A DNA stretch of 17,252 nucleotides from NCBI GenBank assembly GCA_913020705.1, contig CAJWBY010000095.1, forward strand, positions 1 to 17,252, read 5' to 3'. The DNA comes from an uncultured Colwellia sp. GTDB taxonomy: Bacteria; Pseudomonadota; Gammaproteobacteria; Enterobacterales; Alteromonadaceae. Each line of letters opens with the position of its first letter. Position 1 is the first letter of the stretch. The position numbers were made by a program, and so were the translations under genes. The notes under the pieces were generated by a model. That model was not told where the DNA came from and made no database searches. It saw nothing but the letters and a program-made list of their open reading frames with translations. Positions 1 to 10,048 of this stretch are shown here, one piece after another.

Positions 1-6
1 TTTTAA

Positions 7-1353
<1,347 letters not shown>

Positions 1354-1366
1354 CGACGAAATTAAG

Positions 1367-1450
1367 TTTATTTCTTTCTATCACGTTGTTAGAAGTACTC
1401 ATTGACTATCGTCAACTCCGTGCTTCTGCCTAGCGATAGTTTGAAATAAA
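1367..1450 (+). other. Long imperfect hairpin in the eno 3' region
   Basis: About 84 bases just after the eno stop can fold into one extended stem. TTTATTTC (1367-1374) pairs with GAAATAAA (1443-1450). CTATC (1378-1382) pairs with GATAG (1435-1439) across a 3x3 internal loop. AGAAGTAC (1391-1398) pairs with GTGCTTCT (1420-1427) with one G-U. TTGAC and GTCAA (1402-1406, 1411-1415) close a four-base loop. The pairing is directly visible. Whether it is a 3'-UTR structure, a small RNA, or a copy of a dispersed palindromic repeat cannot be told from one copy. Confidence 0.45.
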
Positions 1451-1479
1451 TCAGATTTTCATTCGTTATTATAGTAATA

Positions 1480-1507
1480 AAAAAACCACTCATTTGAGTG
1501 GTTTTTT
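1480..1507. terminator. Bidirectional terminator between eno and the channel gene
   Basis: The stem CCACTCA/TGAGTGG (1486-1492, 1495-1501) is flanked by six A's on the left and six T's on the right, giving up to 13 base pairs. The A and T runs allow intrinsic termination in both directions. That fits its place between two converging genes, eno and the MscS-type channel. Confidence 0.9.
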
Positions 1508-1568
1508 ATGTTCAGGATGAACGATGCTTTAATGCTTAGCTTAAAGTCAGACTTCCATTATCGAAATA

Positions 1569-2462
1569 CTAAGGTTGAGCAATCAAATGAACATCGCGTT
1601 GTGGGAATGGGATCTCTATATTATTTTCTTTCAATGCTGAATATATTGCTTTGTATGCGCTAAATTTAGCATCATAAAAGTTAGCCGTTGGTGTCCATAA
1701 ACGTATAGATATATTAATGGAACTGTCACCAAACTCTTCGATACCAATTTGTGGTAAGCGTGCTTCTCCTACAATATTAAGCTTATCTATCACTTTCTCT
1801 AAAATAGAGATAACTGCTATAGGGTCTTCTTTATAGGAAACACCCACCGTTAACTCTAGCAATGAGTCATGTTTTGAATTGTGTAATATTTCACCCACAA
1901 TGTGTTTATTTGGGATCGTAATGCAAACATTATCTTGATCATGAATAATCGTATAAGCAAGTAAAACTTCTTTCACTATTCCTGTAACACCTTGAACGGT
2001 GATGGTATCGCCAACAACGAATGGACGAATAATAATAATGTTAAATCCAGCCGCATAGTTTGCCAATAAACCTTGTAAAGCTAAACCCGCACCAAGAGAT
2101 ACAGCACCAATCGCAGCGATAAACGGTGTAACGCTAATACCTAGTTTGCTTAGCGAGATAACGGTTATCATTATTACTATGAGCATTTTCGTTGTACTGG
2201 CTAAAAACTGACTTAACGTGATATCAAGTTTGTGTTTCGTACAGAGGTTCAAAACTACCTTAGATATTTTCCCTGCGAGCATATAACCCAGCGCAAAAAT
2301 GATGAATGCGCCAATTAATTGAAAGGTGTAATTAGCAAAAAAATCTACAATGATATTATAAACATAACTCACTTGATCTATTTCTTGTCGCAATAAATCA
2401 GCAGGGGCTAGAGATATGGATTCTTCTACTTTTTTGGTGGTACTTTCTACTTGTTCAAACAT
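1569..2462 (-). CDS. mscS: Small-conductance mechanosensitive channel, MscS family
   Basis: The product is an inner-membrane channel that opens under membrane tension and releases solutes on osmotic downshock. At 297 residues it is close to E. coli MscS in length. An N-terminal stretch of about 45 residues precedes three membrane segments (about 46-68, 91-108 and 112-145). The pore helix has the glycine/alanine-rich pattern AAIGAVSLGAGLALQGLLANYAAG, followed by RPFVVGDTITVQGVTGIVKEV of the beta domain. The C-terminus has the alpha/beta fold end IPFPQRDVHL, like the IPFPQ/ISFPYP ending of the family. The gene is monocistronic, converges on eno and diverges from the next gene. The ribosome site is weak (GGA about eight bases before the ATG). 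The family is certain; orthology to MscS itself rather than a paralogue such as YnaI is likely from the short length. Confidence 0.95.
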   Translation of the reverse strand: MFEQVESTTKKVEESISLAPADLLRQEIDQVSYVYNIIVDFFANYTFQLIGAFIIFALGYMLAGKISKVVLNLCTKHKLDITLSQFLASTTKMLIVIMITVISLSKLGISVTPFIAAIGAVSLGAGLALQGLLANYAAGFNIIIIRPFVVGDTITVQGVTGIVKEVLLAYTIIHDQDNVCITIPNKHIVGEILHNSKHDSLLELTVGVSYKEDPIAVISILEKVIDKLNIVGEARLPQIGIEEFGDSSINISIRLWTPTANFYDAKFSAYKAIYSALKENNIEIPFPQRDVHLIAQP

Positions 2463-2633
2463 ATGATATCCATGAATTTTGTGTTGTTTTATGAGAAGTT
2501 TTATTGAACCAATAGGTAAATGAACTATATAGAGCGTGTATATCGCTTTATTTTATCTTTTTCACACAATAGGTTATGCTTAACTTCAGGTCGAATTCTA
2601 CGCATTAACGTATTAAAAAGCACACAATTATTC

Positions 2634-3251
2634 ATGAATGAACAAACTTCATTATGGCAAGGGGACTATCAATCAGCTGATTTTGCTGAGCTTTGTAATG
2701 CGCTATATGAAAGAGAACTTCGTCTATTGAGTGAATCCCCTAAAGCATCAACTGAAGCTATTCAAGGACGATTAAAAAGCTTACCTCATTATATCAAACG
2801 AACCGCATATTCAATGTTACAGGTAGAAACACCATTAGAACTTGACATTCAAAATGCCAGTTGGTCAGCTAAACAAGGCTCAAAAATACCGTTAAGTGGT
2901 CAAGAGAAAGAATCAGTAAATGACTGGTATTTATCAATGAAATTGAACCATGGTTTGGTCGTACCTATTGCGACTGACTCAACTATTTTATTAGATTCTA
3001 TTGAGCGAATTGATATTGAACAACAACGATTTCGAACGAATGCTCATGGTTGGTTTTATTTATCTGACAATGAAAAAAATATAACAAATCAGCAATTACT
3101 CAAACCTAATAAGAAAGTAATGACTTCAGCTTGCAGTGGTCATTGCTGGTTAAATGGGCATCGAGCAAATCCAGTGATCCCCACTTTGCGTGAATTGCTA
3201 TTGTCGTGTGCGATAAACTGGCGTAACTTTAAGCAGCCTTTAGCTATTTAA
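2634..3251 (+). CDS. Conserved-looking protein of unknown function
   Basis: I do not recognise this 205-residue protein. It is soluble-looking, with no signal peptide or membrane segment. The N-terminal half is probably helical (QSADFAELCNALYERELRLLSESPK), the middle has short beta-like stretches (HGLVVPIATDSTILLDSIERIDIE), and the C-terminal part contains a CSGHC motif followed by WLNGH. The reading frame extends upstream to an ATG at 2520 preceded by AGG. The extra 38 residues look like translated non-coding sequence, so I prefer the ATG at 2634, although no clear ribosome site precedes it. The gene lies between the channel gene and ftsB and is separated from ftsB by a hairpin and a new promoter, so it is not part of the ftsB operon. 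The 171 bases upstream are shared with the divergent channel gene and show nothing else clear. Confidence 0.7.
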   Translation: MNEQTSLWQGDYQSADFAELCNALYERELRLLSESPKASTEAIQGRLKSLPHYIKRTAYSMLQVETPLELDIQNASWSAKQGSKIPLSGQEKESVNDWYLSMKLNHGLVVPIATDSTILLDSIERIDIEQQRFRTNAHGWFYLSDNEKNITNQQLLKPNKKVMTSACSGHCWLNGHRANPVIPTLRELLLSCAINWRNFKQPLAI

Positions 3252-3271
3252 TTTAAAAAATAGCTAATTTT
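3240..3271 (+). terminator. Terminator-like hairpin overlapping a stop codon
   Basis: A perfect 10-bp inverted repeat (TTAGCTATTT, 3240-3249, with AAATAGCTAA, 3258-3267) has an eight-base AT loop and is followed by TTTT. It overlaps the last codons and stop of the unknown-function gene. The stem is AT-rich, so it would be a weak intrinsic terminator. Confidence 0.45.
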
Positions 3272-3281
3272 GATAATAATG

Positions 3282-3309
3282 TTTACACCAGCAAACACCC
3301 ATTTATAAT
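3282..3309 (+). promoter_or_regulatory. Sigma70-type promoter for the ftsB operon
   Basis: A -35 box TTTACA (3282-3287) and a perfect -10 box TATAAT (3304-3309) are separated by 16 bases. They lie between the preceding hairpin and ftsB, giving a leader of about 60 bases. The leader contains the small palindrome CGTTA-CGC-TAACG. The boxes are seen directly; activity is inferred. Confidence 0.6.
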
Positions 3310-3375
3310 GGTTCGTTACGCTAACGTTACAATAGATAAATTTTAAGTCTTAATTTAGACTTACTTTAGGTTTTT

Positions 3376-3678
3376 ATGCGCGCAATAACACTTCTATTAG
3401 TGGTTTTTATCATGTTATTACAATATCGACTCTGGTTCGGTAAAAATAGTGTGCCTGACTATCTAGCATTAGAAAGTGAAGTTCAACGTCAAATAGTAGA
3501 CAACGATAAACTCAAGCAGCGTAATAAATTATTATATGCGGATACTGATGATTTAAAATCAGGCGTTGAAGCTATTGAAGAACGAGCTCGAAATGAATTA
3601 GGGATGATAAAAGAAGGCGAAACCTTCTTTCGCTTGATCCCATCAGAAAAAAATACCATGCAAATAGATCAGGAATAA
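3376..3678 (+). CDS. ftsB: Cell division protein FtsB
   Basis: FtsB is a bitopic inner-membrane protein of the divisome. It forms the FtsQ-FtsL-FtsB complex that helps activate septal peptidoglycan synthesis by FtsW-FtsI. The 100-residue product has the family length and layout: a very short cytoplasmic N-terminus, one membrane helix (about 3-20, ITLLLVVFIMLLQYRLWFG), then a periplasmic coiled coil (about 28-70, with heptad-like leucine, valine and isoleucine spacing). The ERARNELGMIKEGETFFR segment is the typical conserved end of the domain. The ribosome site TTTAGG lies five bases before the ATG. It is the first gene of the operon with ispD, a common arrangement in Gammaproteobacteria. Confidence 0.97.
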   Translation: MRAITLLLVVFIMLLQYRLWFGKNSVPDYLALESEVQRQIVDNDKLKQRNKLLYADTDDLKSGVEAIEERARNELGMIKEGETFFRLIPSEKNTMQIDQE

Positions 3679-3685
3679 TAATTAC

Positions 3686-4432
3686 ATGTCTAATAAGCCT
3701 ATAGTGCTTACTCATCAATTTATTGCCGTAGTTCCTGCCGCAGGCGCGGGTAAACGTATGTTGGCTAATTGTCCAAAGCAATATCTGACCATTGATAATG
3801 AAACCATTCTAGAACACACCGTTGAACGTTTATTAAGTCACCCCTTGATAAATAAAGTCATTATCGCACTGAGTGAAGGTGATGAATATTACTCTCGTAC
3901 ATCCTTGGTAAATAACAAACATATTGAAACAGTTATTGGCGGTAAAGATCGTGTTGATTCGGTGCTTGCTGGTTTGAAGAGGATTGACTCACTAGTTTAC
4001 CCATGGGTCTTAGTACATGATGCAGCTCGTCCTTGTGTTACACACGATGATATCTCAGCTTTAATTACGCAATGTATAGAAAAGCAAACAGGTGGCTTAT
4101 TAGCAGCGCCCGTTCGCGATACAATGAAGCGTTCATCCAGTAGTAGCGACTTCGCTGTAAATCAGGTATCTAAAACGGTTGAGCGAGAAAATTTGTGGCA
4201 TGCACTGACGCCACAAATGTATCAAGTGAATGAATTAAAAGAAGCAATAATTAATGGCCTTAGCAAAAGTTCGGGACTCACCGATGAATCATCAGCAATT
4301 GAGCTGGCTAACATACCCAGCCTTTTAGTTTCAGCAAGCAGTGAAAATGTAAAAATCACTCATCCTGATGATTTGGCATTAGCCGCATTTTTCTTACGTA
4401 AACAGAAACAACAATTACAGGAAACAGAATGA
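3686..4432 (+). CDS. ispD: 2-C-methyl-D-erythritol 4-phosphate cytidylyltransferase
   Basis: IspD makes CDP-methylerythritol from MEP and CTP, the third step of the non-mevalonate isoprenoid pathway. The product is 248 residues, slightly longer than E. coli IspD because of a short N-terminal extension. The nucleotide-binding loop PAAGAGKRM (17-25) and the CPKQY segment (29-33) are present. [10 protein letters not shown] (85-94) and the signature VHDAARPCV (110-118) follow, and the C-terminal [12 protein letters not shown] completes the family pattern. The ATG follows AGGA at a spacing of about ten bases, seven bases after the ftsB stop. It overlaps ispF by four bases (ATGA), so the two isoprenoid genes are probably translationally coupled. 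Confidence 0.98.
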   Translation: MSNKPIVLTHQFIAVVPAAGAGKRMLANCPKQYLTIDNETILEHTVERLLSHPLINKVIIALSEGDEYYSRTSLVNNKHIETVIGGKDRVDSVLAGLKRIDSLVYPWVLVHDAARPCVTHDDISALITQCIEKQTGGLLAAPVRDTMKRSSSSSDFAVNQVSKTVERENLWHALTPQMYQVNELKEAIINGLSKSSGLTDESSAIELANIPSLLVSASSENVKITHPDDLALAAFFLRKQKQQLQETE

Positions 4433-4929
4433 GAATAGGTCACGGTTTTGATGTACATAAATTTGGTGGTAATGGACCTATTGTATTAGCGGGTATAGAA
4501 ATAGATTATCCGCAAGGGTTTATCGCTCATTCTGATGGCGATGTAGCTATTCATGCATTATGTGACGCAATATTAGGGGCTCTCTGTTTAGCTGATATAG
4601 GGAATCACTTTCCTGATACTGACGGTCAATATGAAAATATTTCGAGCCGAATTTTATTACGTCATGTCGTTGATTTGATGGTTCATAAAGGTTATCAACT
4701 GGGTAATGCTGATATCACGATCGTGGCCCAAGCACCCAAAATAGCTCCTCATTTATTAGCGATGCGAACTTGTCTATGTGAAGACTTACAGGCAGATCTT
4801 GATCAAGTAAATGTAAAAGCAACAACAACTGAAAAATTAGGATATACCGGACGCAAAGAAGGTGTGTCTGTACATGCTGTTGTTTTACTAGAAAAATCGC
4901 CTGAAAATATTATAGAGAAAAATCAATAA
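4429..4929 (+). CDS. ispF: 2-C-methyl-D-erythritol 2,4-cyclodiphosphate synthase
   Basis: IspF cyclises CDP-methylerythritol 2-phosphate to methylerythritol cyclodiphosphate and releases CMP, two steps after IspD in the MEP pathway. The N-terminus [10 protein letters not shown] carries metal ligands D8 and H10, and the third is H42 in [21 protein letters not shown] and the C-terminal [15 protein letters not shown] complete the family pattern. The active enzyme is a homotrimer. The length of 166 residues is normal; a short charged C-terminal tail goes slightly beyond the E. coli protein. The start codon lies inside the end of ispD, so re-initiation there is likely. Confidence 0.98.
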   Translation: MRIGHGFDVHKFGGNGPIVLAGIEIDYPQGFIAHSDGDVAIHALCDAILGALCLADIGNHFPDTDGQYENISSRILLRHVVDLMVHKGYQLGNADITIVAQAPKIAPHLLAMRTCLCEDLQADLDQVNVKATTTEKLGYTGRKEGVSVHAVVLLEKSPENIIEKNQ

Positions 4930-4930
4930 A

Positions 4931-5965
4931 ATGAGTAAGCCATTAAATTATTTATACACCGAGCCTAAATCAACAGGGCAATTACGTTGTGCAATGTCAG
5001 ACTTTAAAGTATTCGAACGATTGCCTTTTGAACCTTGTGGTGAAGGAGAACATCTATTTGTTCATATTAGAAAAACGGGTGCTAATACTATTGTTGTCGC
5101 TCGAGAATTAGCTAAGTATTTCAAAGTAAAAGAAGCGCTAGTTTCTTATGCCGGCATGAAGGACCGATTTGCGGTGACAGAGCAATGGTTTGGTATTCAT
5201 CTTCCTGGTAAAGCCATTTATGACTTAAATGATTTAATTATTGAAGGCGTTGAAGTACTTTCAGTTAAACGCCACAACAAGAAATTACGTATTGGTGCAT
5301 TATCCGGTAATAGTTTTGAATTGGTTTTACGTAATGTGGATAATCCCGATGACGTATTACGCAGGTGGGCGGCCGTTAGTCAGTTTGGCGTACCTAATTA
5401 CTTTGGCGAACAACGTTTTGGCATTAACGGTGGCAACCTTGAAAGAGCCATGGAGTTATTTCAAGGAAAGAAAGTAAAAGATAAAAAAAAGCGCGGTATC
5501 TATTTGTCTGCAGCCCGCTCAGAAATATTTAACCAAATAATCAGCAAACGCATCGAAAACAATCAGTTTGAAGCTTTAAATATTGGCGATGTTTTCATGC
5601 TGGCGGGCACACAATCAGTTTTTTTAGCGGATGCTGTTGACGATAAAATAAAGCAACGTTTTGAAGAAAAAGATATCGATCTTACCGCTTCTCTTTGGGG
5701 CGCTGGTGATTTGATGTCGCAAGGTGAATCACAAACGTTGGAGCAAAAGGTTGCTGATGATTATTCTGAATTTTGTGAAGGTCTAGCTAAATTTGGTTTG
5801 AAGCAAGAGCGACGAAGAATTCGATTATCATTGACTGAAGGTAAAATAAAATCAGAAGATGATACCGTTACGCTGAACTTTTTTTTACCCTCAGGTTGTT
5901 ATGCGACAACAATTTTACGTGAACTTATAAGTTATCAAGATATGACCGAACGAGCGGTAAATTAA
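4931..5965 (+). CDS. truD: tRNA pseudouridine(13) synthase
   Basis: TruD converts uridine 13 of tRNA (tRNA-Glu in E. coli) to pseudouridine. The 344-residue length matches the family. The catalytic motif is [17 protein letters not shown], with the expected catalytic aspartate at D78. The upstream segment [30 protein letters not shown] is the family's N-terminal signature. The central TRUD insertion domain follows ([11 protein letters not shown] near 155-165), and the protein ends with [16 protein letters not shown]. It starts two bases after the ispF stop and ends four bases before surE, so it sits in the middle of the operon. No oddities are seen. Confidence 0.98.
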   Translation: MSKPLNYLYTEPKSTGQLRCAMSDFKVFERLPFEPCGEGEHLFVHIRKTGANTIVVARELAKYFKVKEALVSYAGMKDRFAVTEQWFGIHLPGKAIYDLNDLIIEGVEVLSVKRHNKKLRIGALSGNSFELVLRNVDNPDDVLRRWAAVSQFGVPNYFGEQRFGINGGNLERAMELFQGKKVKDKKKRGIYLSAARSEIFNQIISKRIENNQFEALNIGDVFMLAGTQSVFLADAVDDKIKQRFEEKDIDLTASLWGAGDLMSQGESQTLEQKVADDYSEFCEGLAKFGLKQERRRIRLSLTEGKIKSEDDTVTLNFFLPSGCYATTILRELISYQDMTERAVN

Positions 5966-5969
5966 ACTT

Positions 5970-6716
5970 ATGAAAATATTATTAAGTAATGATGATGGCG
6001 TTCATGCTTTAGGTATAAAAGTCTTACATGAAGAGTTAGCTAAAATAGCAGAAGTTATGGTGGTTGCACCAGACCGCAATTGTAGTGGTGCTAGTAATTC
6101 CTTAACGTTATTAAATCCGCTGCGAACACATACGCTAGATAACGGTTATATTGCCGTGAATGGAACGCCCTCAGACTCTGTTCATCTTGGTGTAAGCCAG
6201 TTTATGACGCCAGATCTCGTTGTTGCGGGTATTAATTGTGGTGCTAATCTTGGAGATGATACGCTATATTCGGGAACCGTTGCTGCGGCAACCGAGGGGC
6301 GACATATGGGCATGCCAGCAATCGCGGTCTCAATCGTCGGGAAAAGTGAACTGAACTATCAAACAGCTGCGGTAGTAACTGCGAAATTTATTCAGCGTCT
6401 ACAATCGCATCCGTTACCCTCTGATCAAATTATAAATATTAACGTGCCTGATATACCTTTGCATGAATTAAAAGGTGTAAAGGTTACTCGCTTAGGTAAA
6501 CGTCATCAAGCAGATATGATGGAAAAAACACAAGATCCTTGGCAACGTGATGTATATTGGTATAGTCGCTTGGGTGAAGCACGAGACGGTGGTGAAGGCA
6601 CTGACTTTTATGCTGTTGCCAATGGTTATGCTTCTATAACACCACTGACCGTCGATATGACTGCACATAGTAGTTTGGAACCAATGACTCGTTGGGTTGA
6701 CGATTTATCTATTTAG
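5970..6716 (+). CDS. surE: 5'/3'-nucleotidase SurE
   Basis: SurE is a metal-dependent phosphatase acting on nucleoside 5'- and 3'-monophosphates and short polyphosphate, linked to stationary-phase survival. The length of 248 residues is normal. The N-terminal [10 protein letters not shown] gives metal ligands D8 and D9, S39 lies in the [10 protein letters not shown] loop, and the GINCGANLG motif (87-95) supplies the asparagine ligand. [12 protein letters not shown] and the C-terminal ITPLTVDMT also match the family. The ribosome site is weak, in keeping with coupling to truD four bases upstream. Its position before pcm, nlpD and rpoS is the classical survival-gene cluster of Gammaproteobacteria. 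Confidence 0.98.
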   Translation: MKILLSNDDGVHALGIKVLHEELAKIAEVMVVAPDRNCSGASNSLTLLNPLRTHTLDNGYIAVNGTPSDSVHLGVSQFMTPDLVVAGINCGANLGDDTLYSGTVAAATEGRHMGMPAIAVSIVGKSELNYQTAAVVTAKFIQRLQSHPLPSDQIININVPDIPLHELKGVKVTRLGKRHQADMMEKTQDPWQRDVYWYSRLGEARDGGEGTDFYAVANGYASITPLTVDMTAHSSLEPMTRWVDDLSI

Positions 6717-6766
6717 TCGCGTTGAAGTTTCAATTTTAAGAATAAGAAAAATAAAAAGAGCATGTT

Positions 6767-7429
6767 ATGAATGTAAGGGTAGGGAGCCGTGTTAGCGGTA
6801 AATCACGTCGTAGTGGTGAAATTTTAGCGCAAAAACTACATGGTGAAGGTATTCGTGATCAACGAGTGCTTCAAGCTATTGCTCAGTCACCTCGTCATAT
6901 TTTTGTGCCTGAGATTTTAGCTCACAAAGCATACGATAATACCGCTTTGCCAATTGGGCAAGGGCAAACTATTTCGCAGCCGTATATTGTCGCGAAAATG
7001 TCAGAATTATTATTAGCTGATGGCGTGCCTGAAAGTATTTTAGAAATAGGTACGGGGTCTGGTTATCAAACGTCTATTCTTGCCCAGCTTGTTCCAAAAA
7101 TTTTCTCGGTAGAGCGAATTAAAGCACTGCAATGGCAAGCGAAACGTCGCTTACAGTCAATGGATTTACATAATGTTTCAATGAAACATGGCGATGGTTG
7201 GAAAGGGTGGAGTAGTAAATCGCCTTTTCAAGCTATTATCGTCACAGCAGCGCCAACAGAAGTACCCAAAGCATTATTGGAACAATTAGCTGAAGGTGGG
7301 CGTTTAGTTATCCCTGTTGGCTCTGACACCCAAATACTGAAGGTTATTACTCGTTGTGGTGATGAGTATAATGAAAAGCAAATTGAAATGGTTAAGTTTG
7401 TTCCGCTTGTTCCTGGCGACTTAATTTAA
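6767..7429 (+). CDS. pcm: Protein-L-isoaspartate O-methyltransferase
   Basis: Pcm uses S-adenosylmethionine to methylate L-isoaspartyl residues in damaged proteins, starting their repair in the cytoplasm. The product is 220 residues, about twelve longer than E. coli Pcm at the N-terminus. [14 protein letters not shown] (63-76) is the substrate-side signature. [12 protein letters not shown] (91-102) is the SAM-binding motif [17 protein letters not shown] follows as motif post-I, and IIVTAAP and [10 protein letters not shown] are the later conserved blocks. The 50-base gap to surE contains no clear promoter, so pcm is probably still in the ftsB operon. A hairpin downstream likely ends the transcript. 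Confidence 0.97.
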   Translation: MNVRVGSRVSGKSRRSGEILAQKLHGEGIRDQRVLQAIAQSPRHIFVPEILAHKAYDNTALPIGQGQTISQPYIVAKMSELLLADGVPESILEIGTGSGYQTSILAQLVPKIFSVERIKALQWQAKRRLQSMDLHNVSMKHGDGWKGWSSKSPFQAIIVTAAPTEVPKALLEQLAEGGRLVIPVGSDTQILKVITRCGDEYNEKQIEMVKFVPLVPGDLI

Positions 7430-7482
7430 TCACGTTGAATTGTTCTTAGCCTATGAATCTTGTTACGGCTCACTAAATTTTT

Positions 7483-7515
7483 AAACCAATAAAGTATTCT
7501 TGTATTGGTTTCTTT
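7483..7515 (+). terminator. Probable terminator after pcm
   Basis: AAACCAATA (7483-7491) pairs with TATTGGTTT (7503-7511). An inner AAG/CTT stem extends it, with one bulged G and a TATT loop, and TCTTT follows. It lies in the 109-base gap after pcm. The T run is interrupted, so termination may be incomplete and some transcription may continue into the next genes. Confidence 0.55.
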
Positions 7516-7538
7516 AAAGTACAAAAGGTATTAGTTAA

Positions 7539-8117
7539 TTGAAAATATTTACAAAAATTTATGAATGGACGCTTCGTTGGGCTGAACATAAATTTGCACC
7601 AAGAATGCTAGCAGCATTAACCTTTGCTGAATCGATATTTTTCCCTATTCCCCCTGATGTTCTTTTGGCGCCAATGGTGTTGGCGAAACCAGAAAAAGCA
7701 TGGTCATATGCAACGTTAACCACTATAGCTTCTATTCTTGGAGGCTCGGTAGGTTATTTGTTAGGTTACTTTATGTTTGAACCTTGGATTCAACCGGCAA
7801 TAACAGCTATGGGTAAACAGGAAGCTTTCGATGCTGTCGTTTTGTGGTTTGAACACTATGGAATTTGGGTGGTATTTATCGCTGGATTTTCACCTATTCC
7901 GTATAAGTTATTCACAGTGAGTGCGGGTTTCTTACAAATGGCTTTTATACCATTTTTTATTGCTTCAGCTATTGGACGTGGTATGCGTTTCTTCCTTGTT
8001 GCAGGCATTATTCGTTGGGGCGGTGCACCAATGGAGCAAAAAATAAGACAATGGGTAGACATATTAGGCTGGATAATTGTTGGCCTGATCATTGTCGCCT
8101 ATTTTGTATTACGTTAA
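7539..8117 (+). CDS. YqaA-family inner membrane protein (DedA-like/VTT domain)
   Basis: This 192-residue membrane protein belongs to the YqaA branch of the DedA/VTT superfamily, small integral proteins connected with lipid carrier transport and membrane homeostasis. The exact substrate of YqaA proteins is not established. The family motifs are FAESIFFPIPPDVLLAPM (29-46), GFSPIPYKLFTVSAGFLQM (116-134) and IGRGMRFFLVAG (145-156), with hydrophobic segments around 55-80, 106-130, 132-155 and 172-191. The start is a TTG preceded by AAAAGG about eleven bases upstream; no suitable ATG exists near the conserved N-terminus (KIFTKIYEWTLRWAEHKFAP), so TTG is well supported. The gene sits between pcm and nlpD, a common place for it in Alteromonadales. 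It probably shares transcription with nlpD, 34 bases downstream. Confidence 0.9.
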   Translation: MKIFTKIYEWTLRWAEHKFAPRMLAALTFAESIFFPIPPDVLLAPMVLAKPEKAWSYATLTTIASILGGSVGYLLGYFMFEPWIQPAITAMGKQEAFDAVVLWFEHYGIWVVFIAGFSPIPYKLFTVSAGFLQMAFIPFFIASAIGRGMRFFLVAGIIRWGGAPMEQKIRQWVDILGWIIVGLIIVAYFVLR

Positions 8118-8151
8118 ATAAATAAATATTCACAAAAATTAGGTATGTTTT

Positions 8152-9012
8152 TTGATTCTAAAGTCTACAAATAATATTACTCCGCCATGTAAAAGATTAG
8201 CGACTGTCGCTTTTTTTGTGCTGAGTTTGTTCTTGGTTGGGTGTTCTTCTAACCATAAGCCAGCTCCTGTTGTGGATGTTCAAGGATCAGTTCCTTTAAG
8301 TAAACGTGTTAAAAGTAGTTTGAAGGGACGTGAATATATAGTCAAAAAAGGTGAAACTTTATATTCTATATCATGGCGAGCTAATGTCGATATTAACAGC
8401 TTAGCAACGTTTAATAAACTTGTATCACCCTACAAAATATACCCCGGACAAAAATTATTTTTAGTCAAAAATTCCACTCAAGCCACTAGTAATGTAGCTC
8501 ACAATGAAAAGCAACAAACTAAGAAACAAATAAGGATAAAAAAACCTGTTGCATCAGATAAAAAGCAGGCGTATGGTAAAAAAGTAAGAGGGCAAAAAGT
8601 GAACAACAAAACCTCTGCAAATGGCACAAGTTTTTCCCAAAAAATAAGGAATTGGTTGTGGCCTGTTAAAGGAAAAGTCATTGAAGGATTTTCCACAGCA
8701 AAACAAGGTAATAAAGGCATAAACATCGCAGGTGTTCGCGGTGATTCGGTTAAATCGACAGCTGATGGGCAAGTGGTATACGCCGGTGATGCATTGCGAG
8801 GATATGGGCAGTTAATTATTGTAAAACATAACGATGATTACCTCAGCGCTTACGCTCATAACGATAGCATCTTAGTCAAAGAGCAGCAGTTGGTAAAAGC
8901 GGGTCAAATAATCGCAAAAATGGGTGATACAGACGCTGAAAGAGTCATGCTTCATTTTGAAGTTCGCTTTCGCGGAAAATCAGTAAATCCTATGAAATAC
9001 CTGTCAAAATAA
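8152..9012 (+). CDS. nlpD: Lipoprotein NlpD, LysM/LytM amidase activator
   Basis: NlpD is an outer-membrane lipoprotein that activates the septal amidase AmiC during daughter-cell separation. A lipoprotein signal peptide ends in the lipobox LVGC with C31 as the lipidated residue. A LysM peptidoglycan-binding domain spans about 61-104. A lysine-rich linker (about 105-160) leads to a LytM/M23 domain (about 166-284). That domain keeps H236 (SAYAHND) and H268 (LHFEV) but lacks the first zinc-ligand motif: NKGIN replaces HxxxD, the degenerate form expected of an activator rather than an active hydrolase. At 286 residues it is shorter than E. coli NlpD (379), mainly in the linker. The start is TTG, eight bases after AGG; an ATG at 8145 is out of frame and ends after nine codons. 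In E. coli the main rpoS promoter lies inside nlpD, and the same may hold here. Confidence 0.95.
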   Translation: MILKSTNNITPPCKRLATVAFFVLSLFLVGCSSNHKPAPVVDVQGSVPLSKRVKSSLKGREYIVKKGETLYSISWRANVDINSLATFNKLVSPYKIYPGQKLFLVKNSTQATSNVAHNEKQQTKKQIRIKKPVASDKKQAYGKKVRGQKVNNKTSANGTSFSQKIRNWLWPVKGKVIEGFSTAKQGNKGINIAGVRGDSVKSTADGQVVYAGDALRGYGQLIIVKHNDDYLSAYAHNDSILVKEQQLVKAGQIIAKMGDTDAERVMLHFEVRFRGKSVNPMKYLSK

Positions 9013-9098
9013 TAGAAATTATAATAATAATAAATCGGAGTTTTACGTGAATATTTAATCAGTGATAGTTGAGTTTACTAAGTATTGGGAGATACAGC

Positions 9099-10022
9099 AT
9101 GGGAATAGAAAAAGAATTAGTAAATACAGTTGTAGATAAGAAAGAGACAGCTAAAGATTCCTCTAAGGATAGAGAAGATGCTCCGTCAAATTTAGATGCC
9201 ACACAGTTATATTTAAGTGAAATAGGTTTTTCTCCGCTACTAAGCGCAGAAGAAGAAGTTTACTTTTCACGCCTCGCACTTAAAGGTGATGAACCATCAA
9301 GAAAACGCATGATAGAAAGTAACCTGCGTTTAGTTGTTAAAATATCCCGTCGTTATAATAATCGTGGTTTGCCTTTATTAGACCTTATCGAAGAAGGTAA
9401 TCTTGGCTTAATACGCGCAGTAGAAAAATTTGATCCTGAACGCGGTTTCCGCTTTTCAACTTATGCAACATGGTGGATTCGTCAAACGATTGAACGTGCC
9501 ATTATGAATCAAACACGCACAATCCGTCTCCCTATCCATGTAGTAAAAGAACTTAATATTTACTTACGAACATCACGAGAATTAGTTCAAAAACTCGATC
9601 ACGAACCAACTGCAGAAGACATTGCAGAAACACTTAATGTGCCTGTAGCAAACGTTACTAAAATGCTACGTTTAAATGAACGTATGACATCAGTAGATTC
9701 ACCTTTCGGTGGTGAAAACGATAAAGTATTGTTAGATGTTATTCCTGATGATAAAAGCGGTGGTCCAGAAGGTAGCCTGCAAACATCAGATATTAAAAAT
9801 AATATCATCCATTGGTTAAATGAACTGAACTCTAAACAGCGTGAAGTACTCGCCCGCCGCTTTGGTTTATTAGGTTATGAAGCAGCAACATTAGAAGATG
9901 TTGGTGTTGAAATTGGTTTAACACGTGAGCGTGTTCGTCAAATTCAAGTTGAAGCCCTTAAGCGTTTACGTGATATTTTAAGCCAACAAGATTTATCAAT
10001 AGAAGCCTTGTTTCAAGCTTAG
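9099..10022 (+). CDS. rpoS: RNA polymerase sigma factor RpoS (sigma-38)
   Basis: RpoS directs RNA polymerase to stationary-phase and general stress genes. The 307-residue product carries region 1.2 ([24 protein letters not shown]) and region 2 ([18 protein letters not shown], then [37 protein letters not shown]). Region 3 follows, then region 4 with [46 protein letters not shown]. The frame is open back to a TTG at 9069. The ATG at 9099 has a strong GGGAGA site six bases upstream, so I start there. The N-terminal region 1.1 is short compared with E. coli RpoS (330 residues). It follows nlpD by 86 bases and is closed by the terminator shared with mutS. Confidence 0.98.
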   Translation: MGIEKELVNTVVDKKETAKDSSKDREDAPSNLDATQLYLSEIGFSPLLSAEEEVYFSRLALKGDEPSRKRMIESNLRLVVKISRRYNNRGLPLLDLIEEGNLGLIRAVEKFDPERGFRFSTYATWWIRQTIERAIMNQTRTIRLPIHVVKELNIYLRTSRELVQKLDHEPTAEDIAETLNVPVANVTKMLRLNERMTSVDSPFGGENDKVLLDVIPDDKSGGPEGSLQTSDIKNNIIHWLNELNSKQREVLARRFGLLGYEAATLEDVGVEIGLTRERVRQIQVEALKRLRDILSQQDLSIEALFQA

Positions 10023-10048
10023 TTATTATAGTTAACACAAAAAAATAA

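Noticed and set aside
1386..1396. Integron attC site in the eno 3' hairpin
   Set aside because: The region has an imperfect stem and a GTTAGAA stretch, but lacks a matching pair of core sites (GTTRRRY and its complement) at the ends.
8145..8174. ATG at 8145 as the nlpD start or a leader peptide
   Set aside because: It is out of frame with nlpD, ends after nine codons, and lies only one base from the AGG, too close for initiation.
8499..8772. Two - strand frames inside nlpD
   Set aside because: They are antisense to the LytM and linker regions of a clear gene and overlap one another in different frames.
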